Assembly: GCF_019737615.1 (NCBI RefSeq)
Contig: NZ_JAHKKS010000009.1
Span: 1-64,000 of the forward strand
Source: Sphingobium xanthum
GTDB lineage: Bacteria > Pseudomonadota > Alphaproteobacteria > Sphingomonadales > Sphingomonadaceae
Direction: 5' to 3'
Length of the DNA: 64,000 nucleotides
Each line of letters starts with the position of its first letter. The first letter of the stretch is position 1. Shown piece by piece: positions 1 to 8,348 of this stretch. The notes under the pieces were generated by a model that was given only the letters and a program-made list of their open reading frames with translations, was not told where the DNA came from and made no database searches. Made by a program: the position numbers and the translations under genes.

Positions 1-185
1 GCGGCTCAATCCGAGACCACTGCGCATCGGAAAACCAAAAGAAATCAGACATCTCAGCGCCTCCTCGCCAAGACACTGAATCACAATCCGAGCAACGTGG
101 GAATCCAGTTATTGGGTCCGAACCCTAAATTTCATCGACAACCCTGCGGGCTGCTCGCCATTGGGAATGCCGTGGAGCGCGCGCA
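1..185. other. Window edge, no gene recognised
   Basis: This stretch is less GC-rich than its surroundings. I see no supported reading frame, RNA gene or clear hairpin. It may hold the end of a gene lying outside the window, or the region downstream of the GFA gene that ends at 186. Confidence 0.4.
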
Positions 186-674
186 TCACCGCACCCGCCA
201 GTCCTGCGTGTCGTGATCGGGATGCTGGTGATTGCTGGCGGCGATCTGGGCCGCTTCTCTGGGCATTTCGGCTTCGGTCGTGCCTTCGTCCGGCAAGGCG
301 AGCAGGCCGTCCATGAAGGCATAGCGGCCTTCCATGCCGACCTGGATATGGGGTGGGGCCAGCGTGGGATCGTCGAGCGAGCCGATGGTGAGGCCGGTGC
401 GCGTGCCGCCGATGCTGCGGTAGAAAAGCGGGGTGCCGCAGCGGGCGCAGAAGCCGCGCTCGGCGAGATCGGACGAGGCCCAGACGGAGGGCTCGCCGCG
501 TGTCCAGACGAGCCTGTCATTGGGCGCGCCGACGAGGGCCGCGAAGAAATTGCCCACCGCCTTCTGGCACATGCGGCAATGGCAGATGTGGGAATTGTCC
601 ATGAGCTGGCTGGAGCTGTAGCGCACCGCGCCGCACTGGCACCCGCCGGTCACTGCGATATCGAGCCGCTCCAT
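186..674 (-). CDS. GFA (CENP-V) family zinc-binding protein
   Basis: A 162-residue protein of the glutathione-dependent formaldehyde-activating (GFA/CENP-V) fold. The zinc-site pattern is visible: a CQC motif near residue 12, CHCRMC near residue 31 and CARCG near residue 76, after the typical GGCQCGAVRY start. Family members bind structural zinc and some act on S-hydroxymethylglutathione or related adducts, but most are uncharacterised, so the substrate here is unknown. The gene is not tightly linked to the Rrf2 gene upstream. The C-terminal tail is rich in His, Asp and Gln and is probably disordered. Confidence 0.88.
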   Translation of the reverse strand: MERLDIAVTGGCQCGAVRYSSSQLMDNSHICHCRMCQKAVGNFFAALVGAPNDRLVWTRGEPSVWASSDLAERGFCARCGTPLFYRSIGGTRTGLTIGSLDDPTLAPPHIQVGMEGRYAFMDGLLALPDEGTTEAEMPREAAQIAASNHQHPDHDTQDWRVR

Positions 675-698
675 GCTGCGCTCCTCATGCTTTGCTAT

Positions 699-1133
699 TC
701 AGGCAGCTTCGTCTGCGCCCAGATCCTCGAACTTGTCGGCGAGCGTCAGCGTGTCGAGGATCGCGGCGGTGTCGTCGCGCACCTTGAGCATGATGCGGCG
801 CAGCTCGCACTCCTCCTCCGGCACGCAATTCTTGCACGGCTGGTGCGCGAAGCGGCTTGCGCACGGCACGAGGGCGAGCGCGCCGTTGGTGAGGCGGAAG
901 ATGTCGCCATAGCGGATGTCGATCGGCGGCAAAGCGAGCCAATAGCCGCCGTCCCGTCCGCGGCGCGTGGCGACGAGGCCGGCGCGGCTCAACTCGGAGA
1001 GAATGACGGTCAGAAACTTGGCCGGAATGTTCTGCGCGGCGGCGATGTCCGAAAGCTGGATCGGCCCCTCGCCATAATGCCGCGCGAGGTGCTGGAGCGC
1101 GCGGATCGAATAGCGAGTGCGTTGCGACAGCAT
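699..1133 (-). CDS. Rrf2 family transcriptional regulator with four-cysteine cluster
   Basis: A 144-residue winged-helix regulator. The start MLSQRTRYSIRALQHLA is the usual Rrf2 N-terminus, and the ATG at 1133 is preceded by an AAGGTGA ribosome site, so the longer frame is not used. After the wing (RRGRDGGYWLA, residues 57-67) the protein carries Cys91, Cys100, Cys103 and Cys109. Rrf2 relatives such as IscR, NsrR and RirA hold an Fe-S cluster with cysteines in this place, so iron, redox or nitric oxide sensing is likely, but the spacing does not exactly match any of the three. The target genes are not evident from the neighbours. Confidence 0.88.
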   Translation of the reverse strand: MLSQRTRYSIRALQHLARHYGEGPIQLSDIAAAQNIPAKFLTVILSELSRAGLVATRRGRDGGYWLALPPIDIRYGDIFRLTNGALALVPCASRFAHQPCKNCVPEEECELRRIMLKVRDDTAAILDTLTLADKFEDLGADEAA

Positions 1134-1218
1134 ACTCACCTTATTTGGCAGAGAATGCGCTGGGTGCAAGGGGTTTGGCGCAAGTTATGCAATCCTCCCC
1201 GTGCCGGGGAGGATTTGG

Positions 1219-2595
1219 TCAGGCCGCCGCTTTGCGGCGTTCGGCCAGCTCGTCGTTGAGCATCTCGGCGAGGAGGAAAGCCAGCTCCAGGCTCTGCGCG
1301 GCGTTGAGGCGCGGGTCGCAGTGCGTGTGATAGCGGTCGGCCAGGCTCTGCTCGGTCACGTCGACCGCGCCGCCGGTGCATTCGGTGACGTTCTGGCCGG
1401 TCATCTCGGCATGGATGCCGCCGCCGAAGCTGCCCTCGGCGCGATGTACGGCGAAGAAGCCGCGCACCTCGGCGAGGATGCGCTCGAACGGCCGCGTCTT
1501 GTAGCCATTGGCGGCCTTGACGACATTGCCGTGCATCGGATCGCAGGACCAGACGACCGGATGCCCCTCGCGCAGCACTGCGCGGACGAGCGGCGGCAGG
1601 CCGGCCTCGATCTTGTCGTGCCCGTACCGCGTGATGAGCGTGATGCGGCCCGCCTCGCGCGCCGGATTGAGCGTATCGAGCAGGCGCAGCAGCACGTCCG
1701 GCTGGAGCGAGGGGCCGACCTTCATGCCGATCGGGTTGCCGATGCCGCGCAGATACTCGACATGGGCGCTGCCCTCGAAGCGGGTGCGGTCGCCGATCCA
1801 GAGCATGTGCGCGCTGGTGTCGTACCAGTCGCCGGTGATCGAATCCTGCCGGGTCAGCGCCTGCTCATAAGGGAGCAGCAGCGCCTCGTGGCTGGTGTAG
1901 AAGCTGGTGCCGCCGAGCTGGGGTACGGTCTCCGGATTGAGGCCGCAAGCCTTCATGAAGTCGAGCGCGGTGCCGATCTGGTCGGCCATCTCGTGGAATT
2001 TCTTGGCCCAGGGGCTGCGGCCCATGAAGTCCAGCATCCAGCCATGCACGCGATCGAGGCTGGCATAGCCGCCGGTCGAGAAGGCGCGCAGCAGATTGAG
2101 CGTGGCGGCCGACTGGTTGTAGGCGCGGATCATGCGCTCCGGGTCCGGCTCGCGGCCCTGCGCGGTGAAGGCGATGTCGTTCACATTGTCGCCGCGATAG
2201 CTCGGCAGCTCGACGCCATCGATGATCTCGGTATTGGCCGAGCGCGGCTTGGCGAACTGGCCGGCCATGCGGCCGACCTTCACGATCGGCAGCTTGCTGG
2301 CGAAGGTGAGGACGACGGCCATCTGCAGCAGCACGCGGAACGTATCGCGGATATTGTTCGGGTGGAACTCGGCGAAGCTCTCGGCGCAATCGCCGCCCTG
2401 CAGCAGGAAGGATTCGCCCGCGGCGACCTTGGCCAGATCGGCCTTGAGATGGCGTGCCTCGCCGGCGAAGACGAGCGGGGGGAAGCTGCCGAGCGTCGCC
2501 TCGGTCGCGGCCAGCGCGGCGCCGTCGCGATAGGTGGGCATTTGCAGCCCTTCATGATCCCGCCAGCTCTCGGGGCTCCAGTTCGCCGTCTTCAT
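1219..2595 (-). CDS. 3-deoxy-7-phosphoheptulonate (DAHP) synthase, class II
   Basis: A 458-residue class II (plant/AroAII type) DAHP synthase. It condenses phosphoenolpyruvate and erythrose 4-phosphate in the first step of the shikimate pathway. Family signatures include [46 protein letters not shown] and WSCDPMHGN, and the length is typical. The ATG at 2595 follows an AGTCAGGAC site and starts the [12 protein letters not shown] sequence usual in alphaproteobacterial members. The 58 in-frame codons upstream are low-complexity and not conserved-looking. No aromatic-rich leader peptide was found in the 200 bases upstream. Confidence 0.96.
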   Translation of the reverse strand: MKTANWSPESWRDHEGLQMPTYRDGAALAATEATLGSFPPLVFAGEARHLKADLAKVAAGESFLLQGGDCAESFAEFHPNNIRDTFRVLLQMAVVLTFASKLPIVKVGRMAGQFAKPRSANTEIIDGVELPSYRGDNVNDIAFTAQGREPDPERMIRAYNQSAATLNLLRAFSTGGYASLDRVHGWMLDFMGRSPWAKKFHEMADQIGTALDFMKACGLNPETVPQLGGTSFYTSHEALLLPYEQALTRQDSITGDWYDTSAHMLWIGDRTRFEGSAHVEYLRGIGNPIGMKVGPSLQPDVLLRLLDTLNPAREAGRITLITRYGHDKIEAGLPPLVRAVLREGHPVVWSCDPMHGNVVKAANGYKTRPFERILAEVRGFFAVHRAEGSFGGGIHAEMTGQNVTECTGGAVDVTEQSLADRYHTHCDPRLNAAQSLELAFLLAEMLNDELAERRKAAA

Positions 2596-2774
2596 GTCCT
2601 GACTCCATGCGATCGCGCGCCGCGAAAAGGGCGCAGCGGACCGGGGGCAAGCCCCTACGCCTTCGGGGCCTGCGAGGCAAGGCGATTGCGGGCGGCGGCG
2701 GGCATTGTCCGGGATGATGCGCCGAGCGGCACCGCACTCGAGCGGAGATCGACCAGGCAGAGCAACCAATCGAT

Positions 2775-2795
2775 ATTGATATTCTAGATATCAAT
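2775..2795. promoter_or_regulatory. Inverted repeat, candidate operator of the XRE-SulP operon
   Basis: Perfect 8-bp arms ATTGATAT and ATATCAAT flank TCTAG in an AT-rich island between the divergent DAHP synthase and XRE genes, 26 bases before the XRE start. A dyad in this place fits an operator for the XRE protein. This is inference from position and symmetry. Confidence 0.5.
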
Positions 2796-2821
2796 TCTGA
2801 ATTGTGATAAAGGCGAAATCT

Positions 2822-3085
2822 ATGATGACTTCGGCCCAGATGCGCGCGGGGCGCGCCCTGCTCGGCATGGACCAGCGCGCGCTGGCGGAGCTGTCCGGCG
2901 TGTCGCTGCCCACGATCCGCCGGATGGAAGCCAGCGACGGCAATGTGCGCGGCAATATCGACAGTCTGGTCAAGGTGGTCGAGGCGCTGGGCCGCGCGGG
3001 CGTCGAGCTGATCGGCGACGATGCGCCGAGCATGGACGGCGGGCGGGGCGTCCGCCTCAAGCGATCGCTGCCAAAGGGCGCATGA
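2822..3085 (+). CDS. XRE-family helix-turn-helix regulator
   Basis: An 87-residue protein that is almost entirely one HTH_3 (Cro/C1) domain. The sequence MRAGRALLGMDQRALAELSG followed by VSLPTIRRME gives helices 2 and 3. ATG 2822 is chosen because AAAGGCG lies just upstream; an in-frame GTG at 2804 is a poorer alternative. The stop overlaps the SulP start by four bases (ATGA), so the two are translationally coupled. It probably regulates its own operon through the dyad at 2775-2795. Confidence 0.85.
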   Translation: MMTSAQMRAGRALLGMDQRALAELSGVSLPTIRRMEASDGNVRGNIDSLVKVVEALGRAGVELIGDDAPSMDGGRGVRLKRSLPKGA

Positions 3086-4797
3086 TGGAGCGCGCGCATC
3101 AGCCCAGCTTCGCCGAACTCTACACGCCCAAACTCGTGACGGTGCTGCGCGAGGGTTATGATGGCCGGGCGTTCAAGGCGGATGCGGTCGCCGCCCTCAC
3201 CGTCGCGATCGTGGCGCTGCCGCTCTCGATGGCGATCGCCATCGCTTCCGGTGTCGGGCCGGAACGGGGTCTCTACGCGGCGATCGTCGGCGGCTTCCTC
3301 ATCTCGCTGCTGGGCGGCAGCCGCTTCCAGATCGGCGGGCCAGCCGGTGCCTTCATCGTGCTCGTCGCCGCGACGGTGGCGCGGCATGGCCTCGACGGGC
3401 TGCTGCTCGCCACCTTTCTCTCGGGCCTTATGCTGATGGCGGCGGGCTGGCTGCGCCTCGGCACGTTCGTCAAGTTCATCCCCTATCCGGTCACGGTCGG
3501 CTTCACTGCCGGCATCGCGGTGATCATCCTGGCGAGCCAGTTCCGGGATCTGCTCGGCCTGACCTTGACGGCGCCGGAACCCGGCGAACTGCTGCCCAAG
3601 CTGGAAGCGCTCGCGGCTGCACTGCCCACGGTCAATGCGGCGGCTGCCGCGCTCGCGGCGCTCGCGATCCTGCTCATTCTCGCCTGCCGGAAATGGCGGC
3701 CGCACTGGCCCGCTTATCTGATCGCCGTGGCGGTAACGGCGGCGCTTGCGACGCTGGCGGACCTGCCGGTGGAGACGATCGGCTCGACATTCGGGGGCAT
3801 CCCGCGCGGTCTCCCGGCGCCCGCGTTGCCTGACCTGTCACCGGCGCGGGTCATCGAGATGCTGCCGACGGCACTGTCCTTCACCCTGCTCGGCGCGATC
3901 GAAAGCCTGCTCTCGGCCGTGGTGGCGGACAGCATGAGCGGCCGGCGGCACCGCTCCAATTGCGAGCTGGTGGCGCAGGGGGCGGCCAATGTCGCGAGCG
4001 CGCTGTTCGGCGGCCTCTGCGTCACCGGTACGATCGCGCGCACGGCCACCAATGTCCGCGCCGGCGCGCGCGGGCCGGTCTCGGGGATGCTGCATGCACT
4101 GTTCCTGCTCGCGTTCATGCTGATCGCTGCGCCGCTGGCGAGCTACATTCCGCTCGCGGCATTGGCCGGCGTGCTGGCGACCGTCGCATGGAACATGGCC
4201 GAGCGCGAGCAGGTCGTCACGCTGGTCAAGGCCTCGCGCGGCGACGCGCTCGTGCTGAGCGTCACCTTCGGTCTCGTCGTCTTCAAGGATCTGAGCTTCG
4301 GCATCCTGGTGGGGTTCAGCCTCGGCGCGCTGCTGTTCCTGCATCGCATGGCGCAGTCCGTCGAGGTCGAGACCGGCCAGCCGCTAGTGGAGGGGGATCG
4401 CCCCGACAGCGAGGCGCCGCGCCAGCCCTATGACGCCGCGCATGCCCATGATTTGCAGATCGCCCTGTGCCGCATCTCCGGCGCCTTCTTCTTCGGCGCG
4501 GCGAGTGCCGTCTCGGCGATGCTGGACCGGCTGGACGAGCGCTCCCGCGCCTGCGTGATCAACATGGCGGACGTGCCGATGCTCGATTCGACGGGTGCCG
4601 CGACCATCGAGGTCTTCGCTCGCAAGGTCGAGCGGCGCGGGGCTGCGCTCTACATCGCCGGCGCGAGGCCGGAAGTGCGCCGCATCCTGCAAAGTCACGG
4701 CGTCCGGTCGCCCCACGCCCATTTTCGCGCGACCATGACCGAGGCGATCGCGGCGGCGCGCGACGGCATCCCGTCACTGCAAGAGACCTTGCACTGA
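3082..4797 (+). CDS. SulP family anion transporter with STAS domain
   Basis: A 571-residue inner-membrane SulP (SLC26-like) permease. The first 430 residues form the multi-pass transport domain, with the conserved GPERGLYAAIVGGF and QIGGPAGAFIVLVA segments. A cytoplasmic STAS domain follows (about residues 455-565), including NMADVPMLDSTGAATIE, where the serine is the usual phosphorylation position. Relatives carry sulfate, bicarbonate or dicarboxylates; the substrate cannot be read here. It is coupled to the XRE regulator by a 4-base overlap. No carbonic anhydrase gene accompanies it. Confidence 0.93.
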   Translation: MMERAHQPSFAELYTPKLVTVLREGYDGRAFKADAVAALTVAIVALPLSMAIAIASGVGPERGLYAAIVGGFLISLLGGSRFQIGGPAGAFIVLVAATVARHGLDGLLLATFLSGLMLMAAGWLRLGTFVKFIPYPVTVGFTAGIAVIILASQFRDLLGLTLTAPEPGELLPKLEALAAALPTVNAAAAALAALAILLILACRKWRPHWPAYLIAVAVTAALATLADLPVETIGSTFGGIPRGLPAPALPDLSPARVIEMLPTALSFTLLGAIESLLSAVVADSMSGRRHRSNCELVAQGAANVASALFGGLCVTGTIARTATNVRAGARGPVSGMLHALFLLAFMLIAAPLASYIPLAALAGVLATVAWNMAEREQVVTLVKASRGDALVLSVTFGLVVFKDLSFGILVGFSLGALLFLHRMAQSVEVETGQPLVEGDRPDSEAPRQPYDAAHAHDLQIALCRISGAFFFGAASAVSAMLDRLDERSRACVINMADVPMLDSTGAATIEVFARKVERRGAALYIAGARPEVRRILQSHGVRSPHAHFRATMTEAIAAARDGIPSLQETLH

Positions 4798-4882
4798 GAA
4801 GTCACCTTCCAGCGAGTATCCGGTAGGCTTGCGAATATCGGAAACCAGAGCAAAGTGGCTGCACAAGAGGGGAAGGAATTCC

Positions 4883-5590
4883 ATGATGCATCGTTTGCTC
4901 GGCGCCGTCGCGCTGCTTTCGTTGGCCGCGCCGCTACATGGCCAGGATCTCAGTTCCGCGGAGATCGTCGTCACGGGGAGTCGGATCGAGCAGGAAGATT
5001 ACAGCCGGGATATGCCGGCCGTCGGCTTGCGCCGTTCGGCGGATTTCCTGGTGCAGGAAGTGACGATCCGGGGCGACACGCGCGATCCCAAAGAGCGCCG
5101 GCGGGAAATCTACGACATGCTCGGCAAGGCCGTTGCGCAGGCTGGGAAGAGTGGCGTGGAGCTTGCCTATGGCGACTATGTCCTGACCGCGCTGACGACT
5201 GCGAACATCTCCGATATCGCGCTCCAGAATGACAACAGGCCGGACAGTCAGCGCGTCGATTTTCTCGTCAAGGTCAAGCTCTCCGATGGGACCACCGGTC
5301 AGCAGGCCGAGGCGCGGATCGAGAAGTTCATCGAGACAGTGCCCGAGGTCGGGCGGGCGCAAATGGACGAGATGGGCGACTCGACGCTCTCGGTCGTGGG
5401 GCCGGATAGCTATCGCCAGAAGATCGCCGCCGTCATCGCGGAGGACGCCCGCGCGCTCGCACAGACGATCGGCGAGGGCTATGGCGTCGAGATCAAGGGG
5501 TTGAATATGCCGGTCCAGTGGAGCCGGGCAGGCCCCTCCGAGGTGCTGCTCTACATTCCCTACGAGCTGGTGATCGTGCCGCGCCGCTGA
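4883..5590 (+). CDS. Exported protein of unknown function with a VTGSRI motif
   Basis: A 235-residue protein with a cleavable signal peptide (MMHRLLGAVALLSLAAPLHG, cleavage near residue 20). ATG 4883 follows GAGGGGAAGG; the longer frame from 4829 would bury the signal peptide. Mature residues begin SSAEIVVTGSRIEQED, which resembles the segment before the plug of TonB-dependent receptors, but there is no plug or barrel. The remainder is a soluble alpha/beta periplasmic domain, possibly related to SIMPL-type proteins. I do not recognise a function. It stands alone between SulP and a convergent dehydrogenase gene. Confidence 0.75.
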   Translation: MMHRLLGAVALLSLAAPLHGQDLSSAEIVVTGSRIEQEDYSRDMPAVGLRRSADFLVQEVTIRGDTRDPKERRREIYDMLGKAVAQAGKSGVELAYGDYVLTALTTANISDIALQNDNRPDSQRVDFLVKVKLSDGTTGQQAEARIEKFIETVPEVGRAQMDEMGDSTLSVVGPDSYRQKIAAVIAEDARALAQTIGEGYGVEIKGLNMPVQWSRAGPSEVLLYIPYELVIVPRR

Positions 5591-5595
5591 GCGGG

Positions 5596-6546
5596 TCAGT
5601 AGCCCCGGTCATAGTCCACCACATGCTCGAGCGGTTCGCCGGCGAGATAGTGGTCGAGGTTCTTGAGGAAGCGGGCGACGCCGCGCTGGACCGAGCTGTG
5701 CTGCGCCGCGCCGGAGAGGTGCATGGTGATGATCGCATTTGGCGCTTTCCACAGTGGATCGTCGGCGGGGAGCGGCTCGGGGGTCGTGGGATCGAGGAAG
5801 GCACTGCCGACCTGGCCGGATTCCAGCGCGGCGATGAGGGCGGGCTGATCGATGAGGGCGCCGCGCGAGATGTTCACGATGCGCACGCCCGGCTTCATCG
5901 CCGCCAGCTCGTCCGTGCCGATCATCTGGCTGGTCTCGCCGGTGTTGGGCGCTGCGAGGATGACGAAATCATACTCGCCGAGGCGGGCGCGCCAGTCGTC
6001 CGGACCGATCATGGCCGGATCGCCGCCGGGGGTGCGGCGCACGCCAGTGACGTCCACGCCAAAGGCGCGCAGCCGCGTGCCGATCTCGCCGCCGATCTGG
6101 CCATAGCCGATGATGAGCGCCTTGCTGCCCAGCATCTCGAAGCGGGTCGGCGGGGTGGCGAGCCACTCCTGCCGGTCGTGCGCGCGCAGCACCTCGTCGA
6201 AGCGCTTGGCGAGGATCAGCGCGCCCATCGCGCCCCATTCGCCGACGATATCCGGCATCAGGCCATTGCCGTTGGTGAGGACCTGCCCGCGCGCCTTCAT
6301 GTCGGCGAGGGGGAAGATGTCGAGGCCGACGCCGCTGGTGTTGATCCAGCGCGCGCCCGGCGCGGCGCGGGGGCCGTGATAGAGGCAGCCTGAGGCATAG
6401 TCGTCGAACCAGCCGATCTCCGCTTCGGGCGCGAGTTCGAGGCACTGGTCGAGGCCGGTGAAGCCGCGCAGCTCTACCCTGTCGGCGACGAGGGGCTGGA
6501 GCAGGGCGCGCTGCTGCTCGGGCAGGACGACGATCGGCTGGGGCAT
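5596..6546 (-). CDS. D-2-hydroxyacid dehydrogenase (NAD-dependent), copy 1
   Basis: A 316-residue member of the D-isomer-specific 2-hydroxyacid dehydrogenases. The nucleotide-binding motif IGYGQIGGEIG lies near residue 147. The catalytic arginine (NISRG), glutamate (PEPLP) and histidine (ITMHLSG) of the family are all present. Substrates in the family include glyoxylate, hydroxypyruvate and other 2-oxoacids; the specific one is unknown. It is a close paralogue of the product of 6850-7797, separated from it by a 303-base spacer containing an inverted repeat. The stop lies 6 bases from the convergent exported-protein gene. Confidence 0.92.
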   Translation of the reverse strand: MPQPIVVLPEQQRALLQPLVADRVELRGFTGLDQCLELAPEAEIGWFDDYASGCLYHGPRAAPGARWINTSGVGLDIFPLADMKARGQVLTNGNGLMPDIVGEWGAMGALILAKRFDEVLRAHDRQEWLATPPTRFEMLGSKALIIGYGQIGGEIGTRLRAFGVDVTGVRRTPGGDPAMIGPDDWRARLGEYDFVILAAPNTGETSQMIGTDELAAMKPGVRIVNISRGALIDQPALIAALESGQVGSAFLDPTTPEPLPADDPLWKAPNAIITMHLSGAAQHSSVQRGVARFLKNLDHYLAGEPLEHVVDYDRGY

Positions 6547-6661
6547 GGGGGTCTCCTTCGGGCTGGCGCCCGTTGTAGCCGTGGGTGAGAGGGCGGGGTT
6601 TTCCGGGACGGCAGAAACTTGGTCCTAGCGTCTGATCTCGTTGAATCGGAACGGTGTCCCT

Positions 6662-6823
6662 GCGAAGGCAGGAGCCCAGGGCCGGTTTCGACTGGATTGG
6701 ATCGAAACGGACCCTTGTTTTCCTTGTTTTTCGCAATTTCCGGGCCGTCAGACGTGCCATCTGACTTGAAATCGCTCTGGGGCCGCAAAGTTCGTCGCAA
6801 GCGCCCTGGGTTCCTGCTTTCGC
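6662..6823. repeat. Inverted intergenic repeat (20-bp arms), copy 1
   Basis: GCGAAGGCAGGAGCCCAGGG at 6662-6681 reappears inverted at 6804-6823 with two mismatches, enclosing about 120 bases. The same 20-base arm forms a perfect inverted pair at 37451-37511. This looks like a REP/BIME-type dispersed element. The 6547-6849 spacer around it holds no other recognisable feature. Confidence 0.8.
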
Positions 6824-6849
6824 AGGAACACAAGTTGATTGGTGGGAGT

Positions 6850-7797
6850 TCAATAACCCCGCGAAAAATCCACGACATGTTCCAGCGGCTCGCCGGCGAG
6901 ATAGTGCTGGAGATTCTTGAGGAAGCGTGCGCCCGCTCGCTTGAACGCGGTGGTCTGGCTCTGGCCGGAGAGGTGCATGGTGATGAGCGTGTTGGGCGCA
7001 TCCCAGAGCGGATGTTCGGGCGGGAGCGGCTCGGGCGTGGTGACGTCGAGGAAGGCGCTGCCGAGATGGCCGGCGTTGAGCGAGGCGATGAGCGCCTCCT
7101 GATCGATGAGCTCGCCGCGCGCGATGTTGATGAGGCGGGCGCCCGGCTTCATGGCGGCCAGCTCGTCGGCGCCGATGAGCAGCTTGGTGTCGCTGGTGCT
7201 CGGCGCGGCGAGGATGACGAAATCAAACTCCGCAAGGCGGGCGCGCCATTCGTCCGCGCCGATGATGCTCGGCTCGCCGCCGCGGCGGCGCACGCCGGTC
7301 ACCTCGACGCCGAACACCTTGAGCCGGTCGCCGATGCCGCTGCCGATTGCGCCATAGCCGATGACGAGCGCCTTGCTGCCCAGCATCTCGAACGTGCCGG
7401 GGGGGCGGCGCCACTCCTTGCGATCATGCGCGCGCACCACCTCGTCGAGCCGCTTGGCCAGCGTCAGCGCGCCCATCACGGCATAATCGGCGACGATATC
7501 CGGCATCATGCCCGCGCCGCTGGTGAGGATTTGCCCGCGCTCCTGCATCAGGGTGGTCGGCAGCGCGTCGAGTCCGGTCAGCACGGTGTTGATCCATTTG
7601 GCGTTGGCCGCTGCGCGCGGGCCCTCGCGATAGGCGCCGCTCGGGAAATCGTCGAACCAGCCGATCTCGGCCTGCGGGGCTAGCGCGAGGCATTCCTCCA
7701 GAGTGGAGAAACCGCGCACCTCGACACTGTCCGGCAATATCGCCTGCAATTGCGCGAGATATTGCGCGGGGAAGACGATGAGGGGCTTGTCGGTCAT
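6850..7797 (-). CDS. D-2-hydroxyacid dehydrogenase (NAD-dependent), copy 2
   Basis: A 315-residue paralogue of the copy at 5596-6546, sharing the WFDD, MPDIV, FEMLGSKAL.IGYG, TTPEPLP and AGEPLEHVVD blocks. The Rossmann motif IGYGAIGSGIG and the catalytic Arg (NIARG), Glu (PEPLP) and His (ITMHLSG) are present. ATG 7797 is chosen because GGGAGA sits six bases upstream; an in-frame GTG at 7803 would overlap that site. It starts two bases after the DUF3828 stop, so it is likely in one operon with cysS and the DUF3828 gene. The two copies most likely arose by tandem duplication. Confidence 0.92.
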   Translation of the reverse strand: MTDKPLIVFPAQYLAQLQAILPDSVEVRGFSTLEECLALAPQAEIGWFDDFPSGAYREGPRAAANAKWINTVLTGLDALPTTLMQERGQILTSGAGMMPDIVADYAVMGALTLAKRLDEVVRAHDRKEWRRPPGTFEMLGSKALVIGYGAIGSGIGDRLKVFGVEVTGVRRRGGEPSIIGADEWRARLAEFDFVILAAPSTSDTKLLIGADELAAMKPGARLINIARGELIDQEALIASLNAGHLGSAFLDVTTPEPLPPEHPLWDAPNTLITMHLSGQSQTTAFKRAGARFLKNLQHYLAGEPLEHVVDFSRGY

Positions 7798-7799
7798 GG

Positions 7800-8348
7800 T
7801 CACTCTCCCGGCCGCGATGGGCGCCGTTTCTCGAATTGTCCGATCTCGGCGGCGAGATCGGCGCGCAATGTCTTGGTCGCGGCGTCGCGGGCGAAGCGGA
7901 TATCATCCACTTTCCAGCCGCTGCCCTCGCGCACCATGACGAGCGTCAGGCCCGCGCGGCTGCCCCAGCCGAGATGATAGGCGACCTGTGCATCAAAAAA
8001 GCCGGCGCCGCGCTTGCGCACGCGCAGGCTGGTGATGGCGAAGCTCTTCTCGTCATAATCCTGGCATTGGCAGAACCAGTCGAAATCGCCCATCGTCGTG
8101 ACGTCGTCGTCCGGCTGCCCGGCGTGCCAGCGCGCAATGAGATCGGCCGTGCGGCTGCTGTAGAGCGCGCGGTCGTCGGCCGGGCTGGGCGCGAGCGGCG
8201 CGCGCCGGTAGCGGGCATAGATGTGATGGACGGCGGCCTTGATCTGGGCCTCAGCGGAAACGGCGGTCTGGCTCGCGGCCGGTCCGGCGGCGACAGCTCC
8301 CAGCAGGAGGAGAAGAGCCGTCGCGCGCGCGATCAATCGAGCCTCCAC
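7800..8348 (-). CDS. Exported DUF3828-like protein
   Basis: A 182-residue protein with an N-terminal signal peptide (hydrophobic ALLLLLGAVAAGPAA, cleavage near ASQ at residue 27). The mature domain has the pattern of periplasmic DUF3828 proteins, with WFCQCQDYD mid-domain and a beta-rich C-terminal half (LTLVMVREGSGWKVDDI). Its function is unknown. It overlaps the cysS stop by 16 bases and is followed two bases later by a hydroxyacid dehydrogenase gene, so it is co-transcribed with cysS. Confidence 0.75.
   Translation of the reverse strand: MEARLIARATALLLLLGAVAAGPAASQTAVSAEAQIKAAVHHIYARYRRAPLAPSPADDRALYSSRTADLIARWHAGQPDDDVTTMGDFDWFCQCQDYDEKSFAITSLRVRKRGAGFFDAQVAYHLGWGSRAGLTLVMVREGSGWKVDDIRFARDAATKTLRADLAAEIGQFEKRRPSRPGE

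Noticed and set aside
2596-2774. Possible aromatic-amino-acid attenuator before the DAHP synthase gene
   Set aside because: CCCC/GGGG segments could pair, but there is no short leader ORF rich in Phe, Tyr or Trp.
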